From: an uncultured Prevotella sp.
Lineage (GTDB): Bacteria; Bacteroidota; Bacteroidia; Bacteroidales; Bacteroidaceae
DNA: 50,573 nt
Reading direction: 5' to 3'
NCBI GenBank assembly: GCA_900315955.1
Contig: ONBC01000029.1
Location: 1-50,573 of the forward strand
Shown: piece after piece, positions 50,489 to 50,573 of the stretch
Layout of the letters: every line of letters begins with the position of its first letter
Position numbering within the stretch: the first letter of the stretch is position 1
The notes under the pieces: model-generated
Database searches by the model: none
The model's input: the letters and a program-made list of their open reading frames with translations, nothing else
What the model was told of the DNA's origin: nothing
Made by a program: the position numbers and the translations under genes

Positions 50489-50573
50489 TTAAGATTTTAG
50501 ATCTCGAAATAAATCGAGTTGACCATCATCCTTTGGGACGTTAATAATAGGTTTGTTAAACAATTCAGGTATG
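50489..50573 (-). CDS. Possible C-terminal end of a gene entering from the right edge
   Basis: On the minus strand 27 codons are open from the window edge to TAA at 50489-50491, reading IPELFNKPIINVPKDDGQ then LDLFRDLKS. Composition resembles a real C-terminus, but the stretch is too short to assign. Confidence 0.35.
   Translation of the reverse strand, partial: IPELFNKPIINVPKDDGQLDLFRDLKS

Overview
The window looks like chromosomal DNA from a Bacteroidota member, most likely Prevotellaceae (Bacteroidales). The grounds are a SusC-type TonB receptor, Bacteroidota-restricted families (DUF4290, DUF4369 lipoprotein), a probable type IX secretion (T9SS) C-terminal signal, and many promoters with the Bacteroidota -7 box TAnnTTTG. 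G+C is moderate (about 50-55% by eye), with A+T-richer patches around the GT90 and LicD genes. Genus placement is inference.

Layout. 1-3.1 kb: N-terminal part of a SusC receptor and an organophosphate-type MFS transporter (minus). 3.5-5.8 kb: argS and an RNase H (plus). 5.9-10.1 kb: minus-strand operon trpS, U32 peptidase-like (trhP/yegQ), sufE, a SpoU/TrmH methyltransferase and a PfkB kinase. 10.2-11.7 kb: papain-fold lipoprotein and a DUF1893 protein. 12.4-15.8 kb: dsbD and cyuA-like genes (minus), bracketed by a roughly 127-bp inverted repeat in repeat-rich spacers. 16.8-22.6 kb: housekeeping operon tsaB, DUF4290, murA, rimM, dxr, rseP (minus). 22.8-24.8 kb: yicC, gmk, nadD (plus). 25.1-28.8 kb: tRNA-Gln, a Na+/alanine symporter, sucCD. 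29.1-35.3 kb: GT90, type II NADH dehydrogenase, alpha/beta hydrolase, comM-like ATPase, and a thioredoxin-fold lipoprotein without its cysteines. 35.4-39.3 kb: OmpA/TPR lipoprotein behind tRNA-Leu, and an SF1 helicase. 39.4-45.0 kb: surface-decoration locus (LPS-kinase-like protein, LicD, cytidylyltransferase/oxidoreductase fusion, class V aminotransferase, CDP-glycerol phosphotransferase-like protein). 45.1-50.2 kb: a large secreted C1 protease with a probable T9SS signal and a GH20 hexosaminidase. A partial gene may enter at the right edge.

Most of the window is ordinary core metabolism. The best candidates for something new are: (1) the 40.5-45.0 kb locus, which has the parts to make a CDP-activated, possibly amino-containing, phospho-substituent and transfer it to a surface glycan, and whose fusion enzyme has an oxidoreductase domain without the canonical EKP lysine; (2) the convergent intergenic spacers, which hold several unrelated repeat families, including a near-identical inverted pair around dsbD-cyuA, a 22-bp tandem repeat found at two loci, and a perfect 30-bp stem. 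MurA carries Asp in place of the fosfomycin-target Cys, predicting intrinsic fosfomycin resistance.

All calls come from reading the sequence and knowledge of families. No database search was run.
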